DNA of 51,343 nucleotides from Chara braunii (Eukaryota; Streptophyta; Charophyceae; Charales; Characeae). How positions within the stretch are numbered: the stretch's first letter is position 1; each line of letters begins with the position of its first letter. The stretch is from the NCBI GenBank assembly GCA_003427395.1, contig BFEA01000308.1:1629926-1681268 (forward strand), written 5' to 3'. Made by a program: the position numbers and the translations under genes. Under the pieces are notes generated by a model that saw only the letters and a program-made list of their open reading frames with translations, did not search any database and had not been told where the DNA came from. Shown in pieces: positions 1 to 9,170 of this stretch.

Positions 1-63
1 GTGCTCCGCTAGTGACAGAGATGGAGATGGAGGAAGAAGGGGGAGCAAGTTGGCACGACGCAG
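1..63. repeat. Dispersed repeat fragment (possible LTR piece)
   Basis: This stretch aligns with 25836-25893 in the same orientation. Both start GTGCTCCGC, share AGAGATGGAGATG, then GGAGCAAG, and end GACGCAG, with a few short indels. The second copy lies just outside a minus-strand primer-binding-site candidate at 25801-25812, so both may be LTR sequence of one retrotransposon family. The repeat runs off the left edge of the window, so its full length cannot be seen. Confidence 0.45.
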
Positions 64-132
64 CTCCCCACGCAAGACTCCAACGCACGTACTCCAAAAT
101 GTGCAAGTGATGAATGGATCTGGAAACAGACA

Positions 133-288
133 ATGGTTGGGGTATACCCCAGCGGACTGACGGGACTGGACTGGACTCGCAGGTACTGACAGAGATACCG
201 GCCTGGACTGGCCTACCCCGAATACAACACAGGCCTGTGAGAACAGGCCAAGGGGCTGGTCTCACAGGCCAACCCGAGGTCCGCTACA
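133..288 (+). repeat. 156-bp structured dispersed repeat, copy 1
   Basis: By eye this matches 28105-28260 over exactly 156 bp with about 11 substitutions and no indels. It begins with the palindrome GGGGTATACCCC. AGCGGAC near the start can pair with GTCCGCT at the end, closing the whole unit. Inside, GGCCTGT-GAGA-ACAGGCC forms a hairpin, and the same 5' arm extended to GGCCTGTGAGA is perfectly complementary to TCTCACAGGCC further on, so two mutually exclusive folds are possible. No tRNA A/B boxes and no hammerhead core were found. It lies just upstream of the coiled-coil ORF and Penelope-like element. It may be part of that element's 5' region or an independent small repeat. Confidence 0.7.
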
Positions 289-298
289 AAGAGAGAAG

Positions 299-1303
299 GC
301 AAAAGGAGAAGCAAGAAAGGGAAGCTTTCCAGAAAGAGCTGAAAGCTACAATGCATTGGCAAGCGAGTTAAGTGCGGTTCGCGAAGCTTTGAATGGGAAG
401 CAGGAGAAGGATAAGGTTGTAATTGAGAAATTACGAACGGAGATGGAGGAAATTCGACGTGGCACGGCATCAACATCGACGGCATGTGCGCACGCGATGA
501 ATGAACTGGATTTTGAGATGGTGGAGAAGATGCGACTACAACAGGAGAAGATGAAGAAAGAGCAGGAAGATATGCACATAAGGCTATTAGGAATGGTGAG
601 TGTTGCAGAGAGGCGGGCGGAGGCTGCTTAACGAGAGGCAGTTACGTGGAAGCTTGAGGCTAACAGGCCAGGGAACAAGCGTGGCAATATTGTGATAACT
701 GAGATACCAGTAGCAACGACACGAGTGCGAGCGCGAATGACACCCCGGAAGTCTCCGGCAGCAATGGCAAATGGAGATTATCAAGAGATCATAAAGAGAC
801 ACGCTGAGGAAGTTGAATGTGTGAAGGCGATGAGATTGAAAGGACTGAACGGAAGGAGAGAGGCAGAGCAGGAGGTTGAAAGATTGAAAGAAGAGATAGC
901 ACGATTGGAAACGGCAAGGAAGAGAGAGCGTACGCCGGGTACAAATCTTCGACAAAGATTGGATGAGGTGGGTGCTGCCACAGCAACGAAGACTACAACT
1001 GGGAAGGGAAAAACGGCCATAGCAAATGAAGAACCGATCCAAAAAGACAATGGAAAGGAAGGATTCACGAAGGAATGTTGGAAAGTTCTCCGGACTATGA
1101 ATATGGAAGAAATCAAGAAGGAATGTGCCAAGGAGGGGGTAACCTACACTACTCTGGAAGCAACTAAGAAGGAGATTCTACAGATAAGACTAGCAAGGGC
1201 TTTCCCGGAAGACAAAGGTAAGGGTATAGCAGTGCATGAGATAGAGGATGATACTCGCGGCTCGGATGACACGACTGACGAGCAAGTCTTTGGCTCCTCT
1301 TAG
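299..1303 (+). pseudogene. Coiled-coil ORF with SAP-like C-terminus, upstream of the Penelope-like element
   Basis: One reading frame is open from about 299 to the TAG at 1301-1303 apart from a single TAA at 629-631, which would be CAA (Gln) in an intact copy. The N-terminal two thirds is highly charged and predicted coiled coil (for example KLRTEMEEIRRG, EAEQEVERLKEEIARLE). The last 60 residues before the acidic tail read MNMEEIKKECAKEGVTYTTL followed by a second basic helix. This helix-strand-helix pattern resembles SAP DNA-binding motifs, but I infer that from pattern only. The frame and strand are those of the GIY-YIG domain that starts about 80 bp downstream, so it may be an ORF1 or N-terminal extension of the same retroelement. 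No clear ATG opens the frame; the first internal one is at 443. I do not know a named family for it. Confidence 0.55.
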
Positions 1304-1384
1304 TGTCATTCTCGAACGCGGCTGGTTTATGGAAATTAGCTCACTGCCTTCGTAAGACTCGTTCGACATGTGATGATTTGCTGA

Positions 1385-1760
1385 GATGTAAGGTCTGGTC
1401 CTTTGGTGTATGTGTTGGTCTCCCCCTGGTGTCGCCATATCTACGTTGGAAGTACTAGTAGGAATATATATACTCGATGGTCAGAACATGTCTCTCGATG
1501 TCGTAAATCCTCTGATGGAGCTCGTCGTAGAAATGAGAAGGTATACAGATGGCTACGTTGATGTGATCCGTCTAAATATGTTGCCATACCGGTTTGTTAC
1601 TGTTCGATTGAAGATCTCCCGAAAGTAGAGAAGTTTTTTATTAGGACTTTTGGGTCGCATTTGAATATTCGGGATAAAGCCGTTCGTTCGAAACGCAGTC
1701 GACCAGGCAAACGTGAAAGAAGAAAAAAATTGAAACAGACCGGTGGACCCGGTGCCCCCC
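1385..1760 (+). other. GIY-YIG endonuclease domain of the Penelope-like element
   Basis: About 110 residues in one frame hold all GIY-YIG landmarks in order: VYVL (GIY strand), YVGST (YIG strand), the helix with Arg and the Glu-His pair in RWSEHV, and the catalytic glutamate in KVEKFFIRTFG followed by HLN. A basic tail (SKRSRPGKRERRKKLK) follows, as in other DNA-cleaving retroelement nucleases. The only break is TGA at 1559-1561. A CGA arginine codon one C-to-T transition away would restore the frame. The zinc-binding CCHH pattern of canonical Penelope endonucleases is not obvious here, which agrees with what is reported for Chlamys elements. Confidence 0.85.
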
Positions 1761-4036
1761 AAAAATATATTTTTTCTTCTGAGGATTCTCTCTGTTTATT
1801 TCACTCATCGGTTGGATTGGTATCCTCTAGTATTCTTAGTATTTTAGATTTCTATAATAATAATAATATTTCTAGTTGTACCGTTGTTTGTAAAGTGGTA
1901 TATCCTAACGGACAAATGGAAAATTTTGAGGCGTTCTTACGATTCTTCTTTGGTCTCTTGTCGTTATGGAAACAGTATGTTGAGAAATTTGAGAGGATGG
2001 TTGGTTAATGGTAATATTATTAAATTTGAATCTATTGTGCCCTTTTCACGTCGCTGCTTAAGACTTAAGTTACCATTGTCTAAGTTGCTTAGTAACCCTT
2101 CCTTAAGGCGGGATCTGTATCAGTGGAACTTCAAAGAGTTGGTCTGTGCTTTTTCGGCAGTTCGTGTGTTTCGGGAGAAGCGTTCTCGGTTTCGAATAAG
2201 GTTAATTATTTCTAAGGTTATCCTTAGGTGCTTTCATATCTCTGTGAGAAGGAGGTTGGTGATACGGATTGCATACGATGAGATTATGTGCAAAGCAAAA
2301 ATTCGCCGTGTCTGTGCCTTGGTGATCGGGCGACTTAATATCGACGACGCGTGGAAAGACATGCTTGTACGTACGATGCGGATAGTATGGTGCAAATCAG
2401 CCTCGTTTTGTTTTTGCAACTGTTCTTCTGCTCCTGCGGAATTCGATCGTCTTAATGGGTACGTCTCCTTTCGTATTGGGCAGTCCACTTTATTTCCAGA
2501 AATTATGCGTAATTCCAAGAACATTCTTCGTCCTGATCGTAGTACTTCTTCTCACAGCCTGAGGAAGCAGATTCAAAAATCTTTCGGAGAATTTTTTGAT
2601 AACTTTCCTGTTGAACCCCTTTATATCTCGTCTCTGGAACTCTCTTCATGTTTTAACTCTATTCCGGTCTCTTCCCACAGTCTTTTACAGCTACACTCGT
2701 CTCAAGAAGTTATAGATAAACTCTCTCTTCTAAACCATCTGACATGCAGTCCAATCGATCACAACGCGGGTGACACCTATGTGTGCTGCCCGTTACTTTA
2801 TCTCGCTGGCCTTAACAAGTTATTCTTGCGTAATCCTGGCTTTTCATATAGTGTCGTTGACGAAGAGAAGGTGCTTGAAATATGTAGGAAGGACTATAAA
2901 CAGAGTGGATTGGATCACGTGGGCAAATGAAAGGTGGATGGTTCGATTGGGAAAGCCTACTGTCTACCGAAACACAAGGACGTGGAAAGGTGGAGACCCA
3001 TCTGTCCTACGTTTTCTGAGGGTGGAGCGAAGGGGGGAAGGAGGGTGTCACGATGTGTGAATCTTCTACTATGGAAGTTGCCGGTGGGATCGAATTTGAA
3101 CCTCCGAACCACGCAAGATCTCATGAAGGGGAAGCGAGTTAGGAAAGATGAGATGGTGATTGGCTCTTGTTTCGATATTTAAGAAATGTTCTCAAATCTG
3201 CCGCATCGTGCTATTCTAGAAGACCTACGATGGGCGATTGATTTCTGGCTTGGAGAAGGATTTCGGGGAGTCAGCGTGAAGATCCGAGGCAAGGATGCTC
3301 GGCTCGTTCGTGGCAAAAACGAGGAAGGATGGTTTTTTCTTTCTTTTGAACTGGTGATCAAGTTTGTTGAATTTGAATTGGCACATTGTTTCGTTGATGT
3401 TGTCGGGTATGTTCTCAGACAGGAGGTCGGAATACCTATGGGGAAAGCCTCTAGTCCGGCTTTAGCTTGTTTATTGTGTGCATTTAACGAGTACAATTTA
3501 GGAGTTCTTTGGGGAATGATGCTCGTCGCTTCTACGGTTTTCGATTAATGGATGATGTTTCTGTTTTCGCCATTTGCAAGAAGGATTGTCCACTCTCTTT
3601 GAGTCGAGGACAGGGCATTTCGAAGAGTTTTCTGAGTTGTTATGATGAGAACCTGACATTGGAGCAGACAGATCAGGGAAACAATTGGGACTTTCTGGGA
3701 TGTGTTCTAAAGATTTTCAACGAATCAGTCGGAGTCATCTGCCTGGCCACACACAAGAATCAACGTTCGACAGGCGATACATTGACTTATCAAAGTATTC
3801 AAGACTTTGTGTCCTTCTCGTCACGACAACAAAAGTTAGCGGTTATAGGTTCTTTTCTCCACTGCGCTAAAGTCTTTACTTCCATTCCTGGTACAGAATT
3901 CCCTTTTCTTCTTACGTTAAAAATCGAACTTTGGAAGCGGTCTTACCCCGATGATTACTTTGACTCCGCGCTCACCAACTTTTCGGCCAGGCATGCAGGT
4001 CTTTGGTCTGAATGGATTCCGGTTCTGACCGGTTGA
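1385..4036 (+). pseudogene. Penelope-like retroelement: N-terminal GIY-YIG endonuclease plus RT (Chlamys-type), decayed
   Basis: The frame from 1385 gives GPLVYVLVSP then YVGSTSRNIYTRWSEHV, the GIY and YIG strands with the conserved Arg and Glu-His. After a TGA at 1559-1561 it continues with IEDLPKVEKFFIRTFGSHLN, carrying the catalytic Glu. This is a GIY-YIG nuclease. A frameshift near 1935-1950 leads to a linker containing FCFCNC (CxC motif) near 2410-2425. RT motifs follow: YCLPKHKDVERWRPI, motif A FDI-EMFSNLPH, motif B GIPMGKASSPALA, motif C FRLMDDVSVF, then WDFLGC and a C-terminal thumb. Breaks are TGA 2928-2930, TAA 3180-3182 and a frameshift near 3510-3520. Canonical Penelope elements place GIY-YIG after the RT. 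The permuted order with a CxC linker is known from the Naiad and Chlamys clades, and Chlamys elements occur in green algae and spike mosses. The copy is non-functional as read. Confidence 0.87.
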
Positions 4037-4930
4037 CAGAGGTTGTTTTCGAAATAGTTAGTCTGTGGTCCGTCTTTAGGGCCTGTTGCATAGTTTTGGT
4101 CGTTACCTCTTTCAATGGGAGTGTTCATAAGTGTGTGGTTCGGTACGAAGTACGGTTGAGATGGATATGATATGGGACTATAAATGATTTGAAGGGTTAA
4201 TGATTTGCGTAGTTTAGGGAAATATAATATGGGACCATTGGTAATGATTTGAAGGAGACTCGAACCGACGTGGTTGGATCTAATAGACATGAAAATGTTG
4301 TGTAGCCTGTGAAGTTGCCTTGAGGACTCCAACCGGTAATCTTTCAAGTTGGCTGACAGACAAAAAGGGTCCGGTACTTTGAACGGAAGTTTCTATTAGC
4401 TGTCATTACTTCTAGATGAAACACTGTACCTAGACTCTTTTAGAATAGGAACTGAGGATAACACTTGACAGCTACTTCCTTCACACATGTTAAATATGGA
4501 CTGGACTAGAACTGTTCGTGCGACCAAAGCCCCTGGCGACGGCTGGTGGCAACCAGCCGAAACCGGTCGGGCACGCAGTTCGGACTATGTCCGATTCCGC
4601 TGTTTTCAAGATTATCAAGACGCGGAAGTCGCGTTTGGGTTTTTTCAGACCGTATACCTGTGTTCTTCCTTCCTTCTTCCTTTCTTTTCTTCTTCTCCTC
4701 TCTCCTCTTCTCTCTTTCCTTCTTCTTCTCCTATGGTCAACTCTAGTGTCATGCATGGTGTATGAATGGTCAACTCGTTCCGAGTATCTGCATCGCAGAA
4801 ATGCTATCCAGTGTGACGCAAGGGTGGCAGCGGGCTGACAAGTTCATTACAAAATCCTGGGCTGAGAAACCACGAGAAAGGCAAAAGAAAAAGAAAGAAA
4901 CAGAGACCTCCCACCGGAAATCACGGCAGA
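4037..4930. other. No gene seen; 3' flank of the Penelope-like element and pyrimidine-rich DNA
   Basis: No coding signal was recognised. It may include the 3' untranslated part of the Penelope-like element, whose end I cannot place. Positions 4664-4730 are a T/C-rich low-complexity run that creates spurious short ORFs on both strands. Confidence 0.5.
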
Positions 4931-4933
4931 GTG

Positions 4934-4975
<42 letters not shown>

Positions 4976-5125
4976 CTAATGGGAACGAAGCTCCAATCTA
5001 TTCGTGGGGAGCAGCACGTGCTGGGAACCAGGCCCAGCGTCCCATACAGAAAATTACATAGGATTTTGAAAAAATTTGAGAGTTTGCAGTACCGGGGCCA
5101 CTACCCGACTTTGGCTAAGAGCTAG
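4934..5125 (-). repeat. SINE-like repeat with A-tail, copy 1
   Basis: Read on the minus strand, this unit contains a GC hairpin (CCGGGTAATGGCCCCGG in the best copies), then GGGACGCTGGGCC, GGTTCCCAGCACGTGCT, CTCCCCAC-AATAGA-TGGAGC, and ends in a run of about 40 A (T run at 4936-4975 on the plus strand). The same order recurs at 6352-6490 and 35661-35812, with shorter relatives near 5500, 40.2 kb and 40.6 kb. A family sharing a 3' region followed by variable A-tails indicates retrotransposed SINE-like copies. No clear Pol III A/B boxes were found, so the class is inferred. Confidence 0.6.
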
Positions 5126-5492
5126 ATTAAGAGATACAACAAGTCGTCAGATATGGGATGCCGGAGGTATAGCAAAGTTCCGGTCACGACACAGGCACTG
5201 GTTGGCCTCCCGGCAGAGATAGGACAGGCTTGGTGAACGTATGCTACAAGGAGCCCGTGTAGTGGGCCAATACCATTCGGAGACCTCTCATGGCAAAAGG
5301 ATGAGCTGAAGGGTAGGGGGACTGGGGATAGGATATGGGTTGTGACCAACTAAATGACGCGCTATGAAGTGTTATGTCTATGTTTCACAATGTAATGGGC
5401 TGAAGGGCATGGGAATAGGGGATTGGGGATTGAATAAGGGCGGGATTGACTAAGGACAACGTATGATGTGTTACGGCTCGGATTTATGATGT

Positions 5493-5640
5493 GATGGAAC
5501 GCTGGACCCGGTTTCCAGCAGGTGCAGCTCCCCACCTATAGAACGGGGCCTGTCTCTTATACACATCTAGATGTGTATAAGAGACAGTCCAGCAGGTGCA
5601 GCTCCCCACCTATAGAATGGAGCCATCCAATAGACGGGTC
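5493..5640 (+). repeat. SINE-like repeat, opposite orientation, split by adapter
   Basis: The plus strand reads GCTGGACCCGGTTTCCAGCA, GGTGCAGCTCCCC, ACCTATAGAACGGGGCC, a member of the same family as 4934-5125 in the other orientation. Its right half appears twice, once on each side of the sequencing adapter at 5550-5587. This fits two sequence ends of a repeat joined artificially. Confidence 0.6.
5550..5587. other. Nextera mate-pair junction adapter (assembly contamination)
   Basis: The 38 bp are the Tn5 mosaic end in both orientations back to back: CTGTCTCTTATACACATCT followed directly by AGATGTGTATAAGAGACAG. This is exactly the circularisation junction adapter of Nextera mate-pair libraries. 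Translation across it gives SYTHLDVYKRQ, a familiar contaminant peptide. The flanks are two near-identical copies of a repeat, so the sequences left and right of it need not be adjacent in the genome. It is not a biological transposon end. Confidence 0.97.
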
Positions 5641-5701
5641 AGTAGAAGGGGTGTCTGCTCTTACCAGCATCCCTCCTACGCCCGGCAGCGATGAGTTGTT
5701 C

Positions 5702-5728
5702 TAAAAAAAAAAAAAAAAAAAAAAAAAA
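5702..5728. repeat. Poly(A) run
   Basis: A run of about 27 A, probably the tail of an inserted plus-strand retroposed sequence or a site of assembly uncertainty close to the adapter. Confidence 0.8.
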
Positions 5729-5779
5729 GATACAACAAGCTACCGAAAAGAGGCAAAAATTCAGGAAAAGACTCAGACC

Positions 5780-6890
5780 CCCCTCCATCCTGTTTACCTC
5801 ACTCCGGCAAGTCTTACTGCAGCAGAGCCATATTCTCTGCTACTGCTGTACCCTATTACCATCCTACCTCACTCCGGCAAGACTTACTGCAGCAGAGCCA
5901 CCATCTCTGCTGCTGCTGTACCCCATTACCATCCTACCATCTGGCCCCCTCACTAGTAGGACACTTGATATCCAACCTTCTTCTCCCACTCACCTAGGCG
6001 AAGTTTCAGGAAACGTCTCAGAAACCCCCATCCATCCTCTTTACCTCACTCCGGCAAGACTTACTGCAGCAGAGCCACCATCGCTGCTGCTGCTATACCC
6101 TATTTCCATCCTACCAGCTAGCCCCCTCACTGGTAGGACACTTGATACCCCGCCATCTACCTCCAAACACCAACCAGCGTCATTCTGACTGCAGATCTAT
6201 GAATATAACAGCATCTCGAGACCACCAGAAGCAACTGAAAAACAATTTTGAAGGTTTGGGATACCAGGGCCATTACCCGGCTTTGGCGAAGAAAAATTGG
6301 AGCCAGATTATTGATTTATTTATTAAATATTGTTATTATTATTTTTATTATTTTTGGGACAAATGCTCCAGTCTATTAGTGGGGAGCAACACGTGCTGGG
6401 AACCGGGCTCAGCGTCCCATATAAAATGATACAAAAGATTCGAAATACCAGGGCCATTACCTGGCTTCGGCTAAGAACAATCTTGAGAATTTGAGCGAAG
6501 GACAATCTGAGAACCACGATTACTATGCCAAAATTCAGAAAATGGGCAAGTATTCAGGAAACGCCTCAGAAAACCCCACCCATCCTCTTTACCTCACTCC
6601 GGCAAGACTCCACCATCTCCGCTGCTGCTGTACCCTATTTCCATCCTACCAGCTAGCCCCCTCACTAGTAGGACGCTTGTTATCCCACCATCTACTTCTC
6701 CCACTCACGTAAGCAAAAGTTCAAAGAACGTCCCAGAAACCCCCATCCATCCTCCTTACCTCACTCCGGCAAGACTTACTGCAGCAGAACCACCATCTCC
6801 GCTGCTACTGTACCCTATTTCCATCCTACCAGCTAGCCCCCTCACTAGTAGGACGCTTGATATCCCACCATCTACTTCCAACACCAGCCA
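5780..6890. repeat. Degenerate tandem repeat, five units of up to ~167 bp, interrupted
   Basis: Units start with ACCTCACTCCGGCAAG at 5796, 5866, 6043, 6591 and 6758, then run through GCAGCAGAGCCACCATCTC, GCTGCTGCTGTACCCTAT, CCATCCTACC, CCCCCTCACTAGTAGGAC and CCACCATCTACTT. The regular spacing is about 167-177 bp. The first unit is short. The gap between the third and fourth is about 380 bp longer and is filled by a SINE-like insertion around 6190-6540. A lead-in CAGGAAACG-CTCAGAAA-CCC precedes units 3, 4 and 5. No coding function is apparent. Confidence 0.75.
6352..6490 (-). repeat. SINE-like repeat, copy 2 (inserted in the tandem array)
   Basis: On the plus strand it reads TTTTGGGACAAATGCTCC, TCTATTAGTGGGGAGC, CACGTGCTGGGAACCGGGC, CAGCGTCCCATAT and then CCAGGGCCATTACCTGGC. 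This is the same order as 35661-35812. The A-rich tail (minus strand) is the AT-rich run at 6310-6352. A second partial hairpin block, CCAGGGCCATTACCCGGC, sits at about 6266-6284. The copy lies between units 3 and 4 of the tandem array and so inserted after the array formed. Confidence 0.65.
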
Positions 6891-8036
6891 ACAACGTTCT
6901 GGCAGCCCACAGAGAGTAGCAAGAACCCCCCAGAATCCTGAAGCAACCTCAAGACCACCAGAAGCGAGTTAAACAAAACACTCTTACTCCTGAGAAAGAA
7001 GACCCAAATGGGATTATCTGGAAGCCGATATAACCGAAAACATGCTGCCCCAATGCTATCAACAGACTATCCTACGGCTGCCTCAACCCACATATCTAAG
7101 ATACCAGACTCTTCCAGGCCTCACACCCCCAACCGCTGGGTTACAGGGCGGCACAACCCACCCCAGCTCTGACCCGCATCGTCCTAATACCACCTCGAGG
7201 TTAGCCACTGGACTGCCTTCCACCCTCGGCAGTTTCCCAGATCTCTTTACCAGGCCTCTAACCCCCGCATACTCACGTTACAGGGCAGCGCAACCAAACC
7301 CCAGCTCCGGCCAGCGTCGTTCTGGCATCGGCCAACCCTGACCTTACAGACATGATGGCGATAACTCACCGTCGGATAATCTGTTGAACACAACGCGGCA
7401 ACTAAGGCTTCGAAATGCTTGGCTTCCTCCATGCACCGGTCGTGCTCAATACCCCCAAACCACTTGAACACTCCCCCTGACCCTTGCTATCAGATCACAA
7501 ATGATCTGATGTGGTGGTTGCAACAACAGTGAGCAAAGTATCCACCAAATTTTCTGGAATAAACTCGACTTCTGTCAGCAATGATCCAACACTCGTGGGT
7601 GAATGAAGTCGCCCTGCGAACCGGAATCCCACTACGCTGAGTACACCCTCATGGAGGTCCCCGGTCGCATTAGAATGATCGAGAGGGTGTGATCAGGGTT
7701 AGAGAGGACGGTGAGAAGGCGACGAAGTGCAGCGACATGGAGGGTGTGTCGCTCCTGACGAACCTGGAGCATGCTCAAGTCCAGAAGGGAGGACACAACG
7801 TCCTCACGAGTTGCAAGCTGCTATCTGCAACGCGCTGAACGAATGGCTCGACACGTCGGTAGAGGTAGGAGGGGAGACGGTGGTCTGCGGAGGCGCAGAC
7901 GGTACTGCGGCAAAGGGCTGAGTCCACTCTGTCGGGTCCTGCGATACCTCAACTCCAGTAGTGAGAGGGGCAAACCGCGACGGAGATGTCGGGAAGCCGA
8001 CTACTAAGAAGGGCGCAGGTGTACACTGCACCGTGG
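6891..8036. other. No gene recognised; possible 3' remnant of a gypsy element
   Basis: No convincing coding region. Minus-strand reading of about 7804-8031 is proline/serine rich and follows directly downstream of the gag ORF, so it may be the decayed gag-to-protease spacer. No protease, RT or integrase motif was seen. Confidence 0.4.
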
Positions 8037-9170
8037 CTAGGAGGCGCCGCGGGGATGCGAGGCGTCGGGGGGGAACTGATCACGACGCTGGCGGGAAAGC
8101 TCAGCGTAGTGGCGATCGAGGGTGGCGGCGTAAGGGCACCACGAGGAGGTATGATCGTCCTGGCAGCAACGAAAACACCCACGCCGGCCCAAAATGGCCG
8201 CGCGCTCCTCAGCGGAAAGGACACCGCGAGGAGAGACAAAGTCGTGAGTGAGGTTCTGCTGAGGGACCTCGGGGGGCGATGCACCAGCGTGACTAGAGCT
8301 GCTACGTGCAAAAGAGAGGGTAGAGAGGGCGATTTGGAGGCGCTCGACTATAGGGAGGGTCGAGTCCTCCAGGTGGTAGTGGACGGCCTCCCAGAGGTCG
8401 AGGTCGTCGCTATGGTCACCCTCAGGCGACAATAGGGCAACAACGTCCTGCTGACCATACTCGAGCGCGCTGAGGCGACACGAGAAGTGGTCGTTCTGCT
8501 GCATGCAACGACGGGGACGACCGTGGAAAGGGGAACAACACTTGGAAGTGTCGTGAGAGAAGGAGGGAGAGTAACCAGTACGTTGAGGCTGGGAGGAGGA
8601 AATGGGTTGAAGACGGGCCCACATCCGCTGATGGGCCCCAACGGCCTCGTAAGCCTGCAGGACTAATGTGAAGTCATACCGCCATAACTCGAAGTCGTAC
8701 TCCAGGGGAAGGTTGGCCAAGAAGTAATCGATGACGGCAGCCTTGGGGAGGAAGGTCATATTGCAAATAAGGCGGGCGTAGTGAAACACCTGGATGTGGT
8801 GGTCCAGGCCGGCAGCGCCACCAGAGCCGGACCAGCGTGTACTGACGACACGCTCGAAGGCGTCAGTCACGTCATGTCGGGCTCCGAAGCGATCCTCGAG
8901 GAACGCCTGGAAATCCATGAAGGTCGGGGTCCGACCCTCACGAAGGGAGTGAGTGTAGAAATCCTCCCAGGCGTCGAAAGGACCGCCACGCAGGCTCGTG
9001 GAGAGGTGAGTCACCCACTTGTCGGCTGGGACGTCCATGAGCTGGAGCGTGCGGGTGGAAAACTGCAGCCACCGAGACACGCGTATCCCTGTACCGTCAT
9101 ACAAGGCAATGTTCGTCAAGCAGACGAGTGGTGCGCCACCGTTTTGAAGGCGAGAAGATCGAGGAGCAGA
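8037..9170 (-). pseudogene. gag: Ty3/gypsy-type gag polyprotein fragment with CCHC zinc knuckle
   Basis: The minus-strand frame is open from about 9170 (stop just upstream) to the stop at 8037-8039. After NGGAPLVCLTNIALYDGTG it shows the retrotransposon gag signature: DKWVTHLSTSLRGGPFDAWE, FLEDRFGARHD, and an aromatic-rich helix with YDFELWRYDF. Near the C-terminus CFRCCQDDHTSSWC is a perfect CX2CX4HX4C knuckle for RNA packaging. It would form virus-like particles around the element RNA. There is no ATG at the left edge (TTG at 9117-9119), and no protease, RT or integrase follows, so the element is truncated. An N-terminal gag of similar type lies at 20785-21951 on the same strand. Confidence 0.75.

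Noticed and set aside
133-288. Hammerhead ribozyme or tRNA gene in the structured repeat
   Set aside because: No CTGATGA..GAAA core and no A/B boxes were found.
1559-1561. TGA read as selenocysteine in the Penelope-like endonuclease
   Set aside because: Selenoprotein Penelope-like elements are known in some animal Naiads, but here other stops and frameshifts occur and no SECIS element was seen, so a CGA-to-TGA mutation is simpler.
4490-4838. Overlapping ORFs on both strands near 4.6 kb
   Set aside because: They are driven by a TTCTTCTCC low-complexity tract.
5522-5704. Small ORF containing SYTHLDVYKRQ
   Set aside because: This peptide is the translation of the Nextera adapter, a known contaminant.
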